This document shows positions 15,644-23,363 of a DNA stretch of 29,290 nt, in pieces; the stretch's first letter is position 1; every line of letters starts with the position of its first letter. The translations under genes and the position numbers were made by a program. This stretch comes from JAFLCA01 sp041907145 (lineage in GTDB: Bacteria; Bdellovibrionota_C; UBA2361; JAFLCA01). The notes below the pieces were generated by a model. It searched no databases, had not been told where the DNA came from, and saw only the letters and a program-made list of their open reading frames with translations. The stretch spans positions 1 through 29,290 of the forward strand of contig JAYRHW010000002.1 in the NCBI GenBank assembly GCA_041907145.1, written 5' to 3'.

Positions 15644-16231
15644 ATGAAGATGGGGAAGGGGCGGCTAGAAGCATTTAGTGACGGAGTAATCGCCATCATC
15701 ATTACTATCATGGTTCTCGAGATGAAGGTGCCGCATGGTGATGCTCTTGACGATCTCAGGCCCATATTGCCGATCTTTCTAAGCTACGTTTTGAGCTATA
15801 TTTACGTAGGGGTCTACTGGACCAATCACCATCATATGCTGCATGCCGCCAAGCGAGTCTCGGGTCCGGTGTTGTGGGCAAATCTGCATTTGCTTTTCTG
15901 GCTCTCGCTCCTTCCTTTTGGCACTGGATGGATGGGAGAGAATCATTTTACTTCCGGGCCATCCGCCCTGTACGGGTTTATTCTCTTTATGGCGGGAGTT
16001 TCCTACATAATTCTACAGAGGGCCATTATTGCACTTGAGGGAGAATCTTCGTTGTTGCGGCAGGCGGTTGGTCGCGATTGGAAGGGCAAGTGCTCCGTTA
16101 TGCTGTATGTGCTGGGCATGGCAATGACGTGCTGGTCGCCGTTCTTGTCTCAGATGCTCTATGTCATTGTTGCCGTGATGTGGCTAGTTCCCGACCGCAG
16201 AATTGAAGGTGCGCTCGGTTCTGTCGAATAG
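15644..16231 (+). CDS. TMEM175-family (DUF1211) potassium-channel-like membrane protein
   Basis: This is a 195-residue inner-membrane protein with about six hydrophobic segments. The hallmark RLEAFSDGVIAIIITIMVLE (7-26) carries the FSDG motif of the TMEM175 family, followed by VGVYWTNHHHML, also typical. Bacterial members have one six-helix repeat and assemble as tetrameric cation channels lacking the usual TVGYG filter. The frame opens at a TTG at 15617, but ATG at 15644 or 15650, behind GAGAAGGGG, is more likely. It belongs to the operon with the binding protein and hydrolase. Channel activity is inferred from family membership. Confidence 0.88.
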   Translation: MKMGKGRLEAFSDGVIAIIITIMVLEMKVPHGDALDDLRPILPIFLSYVLSYIYVGVYWTNHHHMLHAAKRVSGPVLWANLHLLFWLSLLPFGTGWMGENHFTSGPSALYGFILFMAGVSYIILQRAIIALEGESSLLRQAVGRDWKGKCSVMLYVLGMAMTCWSPFLSQMLYVIVAVMWLVPDRRIEGALGSVE

Positions 16232-16253
16232 GTATTTGGTTGGCAAGGAGATT

Positions 16254-16811
16254 ATGAGTTCAAATATTTTTGTCCCGCCAACAGAGCAGTCGAGGGAGAG
16301 CCTGGTAAAGCACTGCGTAGCCCATTCAATGGTCTCTGCGGCGCCGAGTTTTGCCCTGGCAGTTCTGTTTGGCTGGAATTCTGGTGCGCAGATCGCGGGT
16401 ATGCTTGTTGGCATTGCGGCGTTCATTGCATCTGCAGTGCTCCTCCATCTTTCAAAGCCAGTGGCATTGCTGATGAAGGGAGAGTGCAGCGCAAGAGCCT
16501 TTCAGTGGAGTAAGGCAGTGCGCGCCATACACGCGGTTCTTATTTGGCCCTGTATGCCGGTGCCTGCACTGTCTCCTGTGCTTTTGCCTGACTTCTGGGC
16601 CGGCATGTTGGCCAATCAAATTACCGAAGCGCTGGGGTTCCCTGTATTATCCTCGATTAATTCAAGCACTCCCCATTCCTTCACCTCGCAGGATCTTTTT
16701 AGTCAGGCAGTGGCCGCCACCTTTATTGAAGGGTGGATATTGGCCTTCGCTGTGGCGGCACTGACTATTGTGTTCTGGCTTCTCTTGAAGGCGCGGCGGT
16801 TTACCGCTTGA
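16254..16811 (+). CDS. uncharacterized small integral membrane protein
   Basis: I do not recognise this 185-residue protein. ATG at 16254 follows AAGGAG (16245-16250) with tight spacing; the frame is open from 16203. It has four probable membrane segments: around VSAAPSFALAVLFGW, AGMLVGIAAFIASAVLL, the Pro-rich AVLIWPCMPVPALSPVL and the final WILAFAVAALTIVFWLLL before KARR. It starts 22 bases after the TMEM175-family gene and is probably the last gene of that operon. A role as partner of the channel is possible but unsupported beyond position. Confidence 0.7.
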   Translation: MSSNIFVPPTEQSRESLVKHCVAHSMVSAAPSFALAVLFGWNSGAQIAGMLVGIAAFIASAVLLHLSKPVALLMKGECSARAFQWSKAVRAIHAVLIWPCMPVPALSPVLLPDFWAGMLANQITEALGFPVLSSINSSTPHSFTSQDLFSQAVAATFIEGWILAFAVAALTIVFWLLLKARRFTA

Positions 16812-16822
16812 AAGTAGTGGAG

Positions 16823-16845
16823 TAGGGATGCTGCCGGCATCCCTG
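16823..16845 (+). terminator. hairpin after the membrane-protein operon
   Basis: AGGGATGC (16824-16831) and GCATCCCT (16837-16844) form an 8-bp stem on a 5-base loop, 12 bases past the stop of the last operon gene. No T-run follows, so termination strength is uncertain. The convergent thiolase gene ends at 16897. Confidence 0.5.
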
Positions 16846-16896
16846 CTGTGTGACTTCAATAGATCAAAAAGCAGCGACCAGTCTATTTTGCTGCTA

Positions 16897-18045
16897 CTAC
16901 ACCCTCTCGATAATGGTCGCTATCCCCATGCCGAGACCGATACACATGGTAATCAGCGCATATCGCTTCTTCGTGCGCTCGAGTTCATCAAGAGCTGTGC
17001 CAATCAGCATCGCTCCCGTTGCGCCGAGCGGATGGCCAAGTGAAATTCCGCCGCCATTGACGTTTACCCTTTCCGGGTTGATGCCCAGCTGCTGCATGGC
17101 AACCAATGGCACCGGAGCAAAAGCTTCGTTGATTTCCCAGAAGTCGATGTCGCTCACCTTCAGTCCTGCTCGCTTGAGCGCTATTTGCGAGGCAGCAATG
17201 GGGCCGGTAAGCATGATGCGTGGCGGCGAACCGATGGCTGCCGTGCTCACGATGCGCGCTCGGGGCTTTAGATTCAAAGCCGCTGCTCGCTGCTCGCCTG
17301 CCAATAATATCGCCGCTGCTCCATCAACGATGGCCGAAGCATTTCCGGCAGTGATTACCCCATTTTCCTTAAAGACTGTTTTGAGAGTCGCCAAACCTTC
17401 GACGGTTGTCTCGGCCCGAATATTGTCATCAGCATCTAGGTTTGCCGTTTTACCGCCTTCATCGGAAAACGGAACCGGGATGATGCTGCGCCTAAAGCGG
17501 CCCTCGCTCTGGGCCTTCTTTGCCTTCATTTGGGAGTGGTAGGCAAATTCGTCGAGCTGCGCGCGGGAGATCTTGTATTCAGCAGACAGAATTTCAGCCG
17601 CCATGCCTTGCTGGACCAAATCTGGATGATGCTTCTTGAGCAGCGGGCTCTCGGCGCCGCCGCAGTCACTAAACATCGGGACTCTGGTCATATGCTCAAG
17701 GCCGCCGCCGATGGCGAGATCATAATTTCCGGACTGTATGCCCATCGCGATGAAGTTCGTAGCCTGCTGGCCTGATCCGCAGAGGCGGTTAATCGTGGTG
17801 GCCGGAACGGTAATCGGCCAACCGGCAGCAAGAACGCTCGCTCTAGCCACACACCAGCCTTGCTCTTGCACCTGGGTGACACAGCCGATGGCCACATCCT
17901 CAACGTTTTCAGGGTCTAATCGATTGCGCTCGCGCAAAGCATTAAGCGGGTAGGTAAGCAGGTCGACCGCATGCACCGAACTAAATTTTCCCTTTCGGCG
18001 TGCACGCGGGGTTCTAACTGCATCAATAATAAAAGCTTCGCGCAT
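16897..18045 (-). CDS. thiolase (acetyl-CoA C-acyltransferase)
   Basis: This is a 382-residue cytoplasmic thiolase that joins or cleaves acyl-CoA units, as in beta-oxidation or acetoacetyl-CoA formation. Nucleophile Cys89 is in TINRLCGSGQQA. The basic catalytic pair is the His in GGGISLGHPLGATGA and the second Cys in ITMCIGLGMG near the C-terminus. The N-terminus EAFIIDAVRTP is standard. AGGAG lies 7 bases before the ATG. It is monocistronic here and not next to other fatty-acid genes, so degradative versus biosynthetic use cannot be decided. Confidence 0.92.
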   Translation of the reverse strand: MREAFIIDAVRTPRARRKGKFSSVHAVDLLTYPLNALRERNRLDPENVEDVAIGCVTQVQEQGWCVARASVLAAGWPITVPATTINRLCGSGQQATNFIAMGIQSGNYDLAIGGGLEHMTRVPMFSDCGGAESPLLKKHHPDLVQQGMAAEILSAEYKISRAQLDEFAYHSQMKAKKAQSEGRFRRSIIPVPFSDEGGKTANLDADDNIRAETTVEGLATLKTVFKENGVITAGNASAIVDGAAAILLAGEQRAAALNLKPRARIVSTAAIGSPPRIMLTGPIAASQIALKRAGLKVSDIDFWEINEAFAPVPLVAMQQLGINPERVNVNGGGISLGHPLGATGAMLIGTALDELERTKKRYALITMCIGLGMGIATIIERV

Positions 18046-18165
18046 GGCATTGCTCCTAGAGTGACTATTCTAGTGAGTGTAGCTCAAAAGGATTGGCGGC
18101 GGAATATCAGCGCGGAAACCCTTGAAATGCGGGCTTTTGCTGTCCTCATCAGGCGGCGCACTTCG

Positions 18166-18174
18166 TGATATAAT
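18166..18174 (+). promoter_or_regulatory. extended -10 promoter of the lipoprotein gene
   Basis: TGATATAAT at 18166-18174 contains a perfect TATAAT with an upstream TG two bases earlier than the canonical extended -10. No strong -35 is seen. Transcription would begin near 18181, about 30 bases before the ATG at 18213. Confidence 0.55.
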
Positions 18175-18212
18175 GGAGATCTAGGTTTTAGTTGCGTGGA
18201 AGGTTGTTTTTT

Positions 18213-19391
18213 ATGGGTAGTGCAGGCTCAAGGAGAGCCTTAGTAAGCTGCGTATTCGCAAGCATCCTCACCGGTTGTGCCTTCGTTCCTCAGCATCCTA
18301 ACTATCAGGGTCCGCCTCCTCGTCCGCAGCAGATGCAGGACTATTACAGTTACGACACTCAGACACCCTACACAGATTTCAAGGAGGTAACGCTCGAGGA
18401 GTCCTCGCGTTACACGCATAAGAAAATTGACATCCAGACAGAGCACGGACCAATCAGCATCGACTATTTTGCGAGGCACGAAAAGAACGACAGCCTGATA
18501 TTCGTCTTACCGGTACTGGGCGGTCGTAATATCATTGCCGATTACTTCGCCAAATACTACGCGCGGCATGGGTACGACACAGCGATCGTAAACCGTTCGA
18601 ATGATTTTAAGGATCCCAATCGCTTCAATGAGCTCGAGGAAATATTTCGGGACAATATCATTCGCGATCGTATCGCTATCGATTACTTCGAGAAGCAGTA
18701 CGGCAAGAAGGAGTTTGGAACGTTCGGCATTTCCCGCGGGGCAATAAACGCTGCCATGACCGCCGGCGTCGACGCACGACTAAAATACAACGTTCTCGTC
18801 ATGGGCGGAACCGATCTGGTATCCCTGCTGAAGAAATCTGATCAAAAGGGCGTAAAGAAATTCCGCAACAAGGTGATGAACGTGCGCGGGATTACAAAGG
18901 AGCAGTTTTACAATGAGCTTCGGGAGCGGATAGTCACTGACCCGAATAATCTCGCTCGCTACATCAACGCCAATAATACCCTGATGTTCTTGGCGCTCTT
19001 TGATCATGCAGTGCCTTTCCCATTTGGCGAGAAATTGCGAGAACAAATTGGTTATCCGCGCACGGTGTACCTCACCGCCGGTCATTATACCAGTATTCTC
19101 TTCACCCAATATGCAAAGCTCTTGCTCCCTCGTGAGGAGGTTTGCCTCTTCCCCCAGGCTTACATCGAGACCGAAGCGCTAGCGTTCTACGATCGATCGT
19201 TTAAGAAGAGCACTTTCGGACTTTCGGTCCTCCCGTATCGCATTCTGCAGCTACCCTTCAATTTGATCGGGTCGACGATAGCCAATCATAATTTTCATCA
19301 GCAAAATCCAAACGAGGATATTTGGACCAAGATGCCGCTGCTGGGAGCTCCTGCTAACGACGTGCATCAGATTATCTGGAAGCCGAATTAG
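18213..19391 (+). CDS. alpha/beta-hydrolase-fold lipoprotein
   Basis: This is an exported lipoprotein of 392 residues. ATG at 18213 follows GGAAGG (18198-18203); the frame is open from a TTG at 18192. The signal ends in lipobox LTGC with Cys22, followed by a Pro/Gln/Tyr-rich tether. The mature part resembles an alpha/beta hydrolase: LIFVLPVLGG (oxyanion region), ARHGYDTAIVNR, a nucleophile-elbow-like GISRG with Ser174, LFDHAVPF with a candidate Asp, and a candidate His in TAGHYTS. It probably sits on a membrane facing the periplasm. No substrate is suggested by neighbours. The stop codon lies inside the following hairpin. Confidence 0.75.
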   Translation: MGSAGSRRALVSCVFASILTGCAFVPQHPNYQGPPPRPQQMQDYYSYDTQTPYTDFKEVTLEESSRYTHKKIDIQTEHGPISIDYFARHEKNDSLIFVLPVLGGRNIIADYFAKYYARHGYDTAIVNRSNDFKDPNRFNELEEIFRDNIIRDRIAIDYFEKQYGKKEFGTFGISRGAINAAMTAGVDARLKYNVLVMGGTDLVSLLKKSDQKGVKKFRNKVMNVRGITKEQFYNELRERIVTDPNNLARYINANNTLMFLALFDHAVPFPFGEKLREQIGYPRTVYLTAGHYTSILFTQYAKLLLPREEVCLFPQAYIETEALAFYDRSFKKSTFGLSVLPYRILQLPFNLIGSTIANHNFHQQNPNEDIWTKMPLLGAPANDVHQIIWKPN

Positions 19392-19430
19392 GGACGATCC
19401 TATTTTTCGGCGAAAATAGGATCGTCCCTA
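19389..19430. terminator. 18-bp perfect hairpin between convergent genes
   Basis: TAGGGACGATCCTATTTT (19389-19406) and its exact complement (19413-19430) surround a 6-base loop TCGGCG. The left arm includes the stop codon of the lipoprotein gene and the right arm touches the stop of hutG. It is symmetric, so it could end both transcripts. The sequence also resembles mobile REP-like palindromes that I remember from environmental genomes. Confidence 0.7.
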
Positions 19431-20423
19431 TTAACCGAACCCCAGCCGCGGTCTCTGCAGGTTCCGAATTCGTTCCGCTAATCCCAGAAGGAAATTCCAA
19501 ACGGTTAGGGCCGCAAGTCGGGCCGTCCGGCCATCGACATCAAATTGAGGATTGAATTCGACGATATCGCAGGAGGTTACCCCGCGGTGCGCTCCCGCAT
19601 TGGCCGCGAGTCCGAGCAATTGCTCGACTGACAGTCCACCCATACAGGGCGCGCTTACTCCCGGCGCGTGGGCTTCGTCGACGGCATCTAAATCGAAACT
19701 CAGCATGGCTCCCGCCCGAAATTTCGCAAACAGCGACTCGATGCGCGAGGGAGTGAGCCCTCGCTTGAGCACGTACTCCGCTTTTTTTGTATTAAGGTAG
19801 GCGAGGTGATCAGCAGCGCAAGCATGTGACTGAAGTCCGGCTACCGCGTAGTGCCGGCATAGGCCTGACTCGTGCTCAAGAATTTGCCGGAACGGTGAGC
19901 CTGAATGGCCTTTGCCCTCGACAAGCGGTCGAACATCGGGGTGCGCGTCGATATTTAAAATATCAACAGCCATCTTGGAATTCACGTACCCAAGGTAATG
20001 CCCGTAGGAAGTTTCATGACCACCGCCGAGGATAATGGGGACAATTTTTTGTGTAAGTGCGGAGCCGACGACAGCGCCCAGCGCCTGCTGATCTGACTCC
20101 ATAGAGCCTGTTGATCTAATATCGCCCCAATCAGCCACCTTTCCGATGATCTCCCGTATAGAGACTTCGGGACTGCCTCCTGCTGTAAGTTTAAATAATG
20201 CCTGTCGAACGAGACCTGGAGCGGCCGACGCGCCAGGTCGCCCGCCATTTCGCTTCACGCCTTCATCTACCGGAAAGCCAATGAGCGCCGCGTGTGGCAC
20301 GACTCCCTCGGTAAGCTCCTTACCTAAGAGTGAGCCGATGCGAGGATCGTCAGTCCTCTCCTTTGGCAGTTGCACCGAGGCGCTCTGCAATAATGCTGCT
20401 TTATCTTTGTCGCTTAAGCTTGC
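19431..20423 (-). CDS. hutG: formimidoylglutamase
   Basis: This arginase-fold enzyme of 330 residues hydrolyses N-formimidoylglutamate to glutamate and formamide, the last step of this histidine pathway. Manganese-binding motifs are present: GGGHET, NIDAHPDVR and SFDLDAVDEAHAPG. The longest frame starts at 20486, which would overlap hutI by 73 bases. GTG at 20423 has GAAGGGG just upstream and overlaps the hutI stop by 10 bases, so it is preferred. Family assignment as HutG rather than agmatinase or arginase rests on the hut operon. Confidence 0.9.
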   Translation of the reverse strand, partial: ASLSDKDKAALLQSASVQLPKERTDDPRIGSLLGKELTEGVVPHAALIGFPVDEGVKRNGGRPGASAAPGLVRQALFKLTAGGSPEVSIREIIGKVADWGDIRSTGSMESDQQALGAVVGSALTQKIVPIILGGGHETSYGHYLGYVNSKMAVDILNIDAHPDVRPLVEGKGHSGSPFRQILEHESGLCRHYAVAGLQSHACAADHLAYLNTKKAEYVLKRGLTPSRIESLFAKFRAGAMLSFDLDAVDEAHAPGVSAPCMGGLSVEQLLGLAANAGAHRGVTSCDIVEFNPQFDVDGRTARLAALTVWNFLLGLAERIRNLQRPRLGFG

Positions 20424-21619
20424 CACAATAATTTCCCCTTCTTGAAGGTCATTCGGCACTGGTTCGGCGTAAAGTGGTACAACCACTGGGCTGGATCGCT
20501 GGAATCAATCACGGCGAAGTCGGCTTGTTTACCGGCTTCCACTGAGCCAAGCCGAGCATCCTCATCGATTGCGGCGGCGGCGTTGATAGTAGCACCACGC
20601 AGAGCTTCACGAGGAGTGAGTCCACAAAGTGTACACGCAAGCAGCATGGCAAGCGGGAGGTGGAATGATGGAGCTGTTCCAGGATTGAAGTCAGTCGCCA
20701 CCGCCACACGCACGCCGGCATCGATCAGGGCTCGTGCGTTTACGGGCTTTTCACGCGTAAACAAGGAGGCGAAAGGGAGGACGACAGCAACTGTCCGTGA
20801 GTTCTTGAGTGCCGTTATTCCGGCTGCCGATATATGTTCCAAATGATCAGCGGAAACAGCGCCAAGCTCAGCCGCAAGCGCGGCTCCCGAACTATCGCTA
20901 AGCTGGTCGACATGCAGTTTTAGCTTTAGTCCTAAACTCTTCGCGACTGACTGAATTTTTCGTGCATCGTCTGCATCGAAAGCCGATTTCTCGACAAAAA
21001 TATCGCTAAAGCTGGCGAGTTTTTGTGTGCTGACCTGCGGCAAGATTTCCCGGCAAATGAGCTCGACGTATGCTTCCTTTTTGCCCTTAAACTCAGCCGG
21101 GACAGTATGCGCTGCCAAAAGAGTAGAAATAATGTCGAGAGGCTGGGAAGCTGCAAGGCGCCTGTACACTTTCAATAGTTTGATCTCATTCTCAAGATCC
21201 AGTCCGTAACCACTCTTGCATTCAACGGTTGTTACGCCGAGCCTAGACATCTCTAGTAAAAACTGCTGGCAGCGATTAAAGAGCTCGTTCTCAGTCAAAG
21301 CTCTAGTCTTCGCTACCGTGGAGAGTATTCCTCCTCCGCGCCTGGCTATATCTAGATAGGAAGCCCCGCGCATGCGCTCTTCAAATTCATCCGCTCTCCA
21401 GCCTCCGAAGGCTAAGTGAGTATGGCAATCTATCAGACCTGGAATAACGAGAGCGCCTTTGGCGTCAAATTGCTCGCCTTTTGCAAAGCTTGCCGGCATT
21501 TCCGCCTCAGGGCCAACCCAGGCTATTTTTCCGCCTTCCCAGCTCACCGCGGCTTTGGGAATTTCAGAGCCGCGCGGGTCGCTGGTTGAGAGAATCCCTA
21601 TATTGCGCAGTACCGGCAT
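20414..21619 (-). CDS. hutI: imidazolonepropionase
   Basis: This cytoplasmic metal-dependent amidohydrolase of 401 residues converts 4-imidazolone-5-propanoate to N-formimidoylglutamate. Metal ligands are visible in the DCHTHLAFGG pair, KLHVDQLSD, DHLEHIS and ATDFNPGTAPS. The GLIDCHTHLAFGG and FEERMRGASY segments are characteristic of HutI. It starts 4 bases after hutU, without a clear ribosome site, and overlaps hutG at its end, so all three are translated together. Confidence 0.96.
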   Translation of the reverse strand: MPVLRNIGILSTSDPRGSEIPKAAVSWEGGKIAWVGPEAEMPASFAKGEQFDAKGALVIPGLIDCHTHLAFGGWRADEFEERMRGASYLDIARRGGGILSTVAKTRALTENELFNRCQQFLLEMSRLGVTTVECKSGYGLDLENEIKLLKVYRRLAASQPLDIISTLLAAHTVPAEFKGKKEAYVELICREILPQVSTQKLASFSDIFVEKSAFDADDARKIQSVAKSLGLKLKLHVDQLSDSSGAALAAELGAVSADHLEHISAAGITALKNSRTVAVVLPFASLFTREKPVNARALIDAGVRVAVATDFNPGTAPSFHLPLAMLLACTLCGLTPREALRGATINAAAAIDEDARLGSVEAGKQADFAVIDSSDPAQWLYHFTPNQCRMTFKKGKLLWQA

Positions 21620-21623
21620 AGTC

Positions 21624-23279
21624 TTAAATCATGGGTAAATCGAGGCCTTTCTTCTTGGCCGTTTCAATTGCGATCTCATACCCGGCATCGGCATGGCGCA
21701 TGACACCGGTACCGGGATCGGCTGTCAGGACTCGCTGCAGGCGCTTAGCACCGGACTCTGTTCCGTCAGCAAGGCATACCATGCCTGAGTGAATCGAGTA
21801 TCCGATTCCCACTCCACCGCCATGATGCAGCGACACCCAGCTTGCCCCACAGGCGGTATTAAGGAGCGCATTGAGCAGCGGCCAGTCAGCGATGGCATCA
21901 GAGCCGTCTTTCATGGCCTCGGTTTCACGGTTTGGAGAAGCAACTGAACCTGTGTCCAAATGATCGCGCCCAATTACGATCGGAGCCTTCACCTTGCCGT
22001 GTTTGACGAGCCAATTGAATTTATCTCCCATGACTGCGCGGTCGCCGTATCCCAGCCAGCAAATCCTGGCAGGGAGGCCTTGAAACTGTACTTTCCTGCG
22101 TGCTTCGGAAATCCAGCGCACGAGAGGCTCATCCTTCGGAAACGTTTCGAGAACTGCGTCATCGGTTACAGCGATGTCTTGAGGATCTCCCGACAATGCC
22201 GCCCAGCGAAAGGGGCCTGAGCCACGGCAAAAAAGCGGTCGAATATACTCCGGCACAAAGCCGGGAATTTCGAAGGCTTCTTTCATGCCGCGGCGGTCGG
22301 CGACTTGGCCGCGAAGATTGTTGCCGTAATCGAAAGCGCGAGAGCCGCGTGCCTTTAGTTGCAGCATGGCCTTGACATGGACGACCATCGTGTCCAGTAC
22401 GGCGTCGCGGTATGCTTCAGGATTGCTCTTCCGCAGACCAGCGGCCTCTACCAGCCCGTAGCCTCGGGGAATATAACCACGCTCTAGGTCATGTGCCGAG
22501 GTTTGGTCGGTGAGAACATCCGGAACGATGCCCCGCTTAACGAGCTCAGGCAAAACATCGGCGATATTCCCAATGAGGCCAACAGACAAAGCCTGCTTCT
22601 TTGACTTAGCCTCTAAAACTTTAGCAAGTGCAGCTTCGAGAGAATCACAGAGAAGATCGCAGTAACCGGAAGCGACTCGGCGTTCGATGCGAGTGCGATC
22701 AACATCGACGCCCAAAAAAGCTGCGCCGTTCAATGTCGCGGCAAGCGGCTGAGCTCCCCCCATTCCGCCTAAGCCGCCGGTAACAACAAGGCGTCCGGCT
22801 AGAGTTCCGCCAAAATGTTGTCTGGCGCACTCGGCGAAGGTTTCGTAGGTGCCCTGGAGAATTCCCTGCGTGCCGATGTAAATCCAAGAACCGGCGGTCA
22901 TCTGACCATACATCGTGAGCCCGAGGCTCTCGAGCCGCCTAAATTCCTCAAACGTTGCCCAGCGCGGCACGAGATGCGAGTTGGCTATAAGCACACGAGG
23001 TGCCTCAGTGTGGGTGCGGAACACGCCCACTGGCTTTCCGGACTGAATGAGCAGCGTCTCATCGTCAGCCAGTCTCTTTAGCGTCGCGATGATTTGGTGA
23101 TAGCAGTCCCAGTTACGCGCAGCCTTGCCTGACCCTCCATAGACGACCAAATCTTCGGGCCGTTCGGCCACTGCAGGGTCTAGATTGTTCATGAGCATGC
23201 GCAAAGCGGCTTCCTGATGCCAGCCGCGGCAAGAAATGCTGGTTCCACGCGGCGCGCTTATGCGTACAGTCGAGCTCAT
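21624..23279 (-). CDS. hutU: urocanate hydratase
   Basis: This cytoplasmic NAD-dependent enzyme of 551 residues, standard length, hydrates urocanate to imidazolone propionate. Characteristic parts are RGWHQEAALRMLMNNLDPAVAE at the N-terminus, LVVYGGSGKAARNWD, the dinucleotide-binding TGGLGGMGGAQPLA, and LHHGGGVGIGYSIH. AAGGAT is 8 bases before the ATG. It is the first gene of the leftward hutU-hutI-hutG operon and is divergent from hutH. Confidence 0.97.
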   Translation of the reverse strand: MSSTVRISAPRGTSISCRGWHQEAALRMLMNNLDPAVAERPEDLVVYGGSGKAARNWDCYHQIIATLKRLADDETLLIQSGKPVGVFRTHTEAPRVLIANSHLVPRWATFEEFRRLESLGLTMYGQMTAGSWIYIGTQGILQGTYETFAECARQHFGGTLAGRLVVTGGLGGMGGAQPLAATLNGAAFLGVDVDRTRIERRVASGYCDLLCDSLEAALAKVLEAKSKKQALSVGLIGNIADVLPELVKRGIVPDVLTDQTSAHDLERGYIPRGYGLVEAAGLRKSNPEAYRDAVLDTMVVHVKAMLQLKARGSRAFDYGNNLRGQVADRRGMKEAFEIPGFVPEYIRPLFCRGSGPFRWAALSGDPQDIAVTDDAVLETFPKDEPLVRWISEARRKVQFQGLPARICWLGYGDRAVMGDKFNWLVKHGKVKAPIVIGRDHLDTGSVASPNRETEAMKDGSDAIADWPLLNALLNTACGASWVSLHHGGGVGIGYSIHSGMVCLADGTESGAKRLQRVLTADPGTGVMRHADAGYEIAIETAKKKGLDLPMI

Positions 23280-23363
23280 GCCGATTATCCTTAGGCGACG
23301 AAGGCACTTTCGGGCCAGTATATCAAGCTACCGGCTCATCGCAAGAAAGTGTAAAAGACTCCT
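23280..23363. promoter_or_regulatory. divergent hutU/hutH promoter region
   Basis: The 84-base gap must hold both promoters. TATACT (minus strand, 23323-23318) is a candidate -10 for hutU. An inverted repeat CACTTTC (23305-23311) and GAAAGTG (23345-23351) flanks it and could be an operator. No hut regulator gene is found in the window. Confidence 0.4.
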
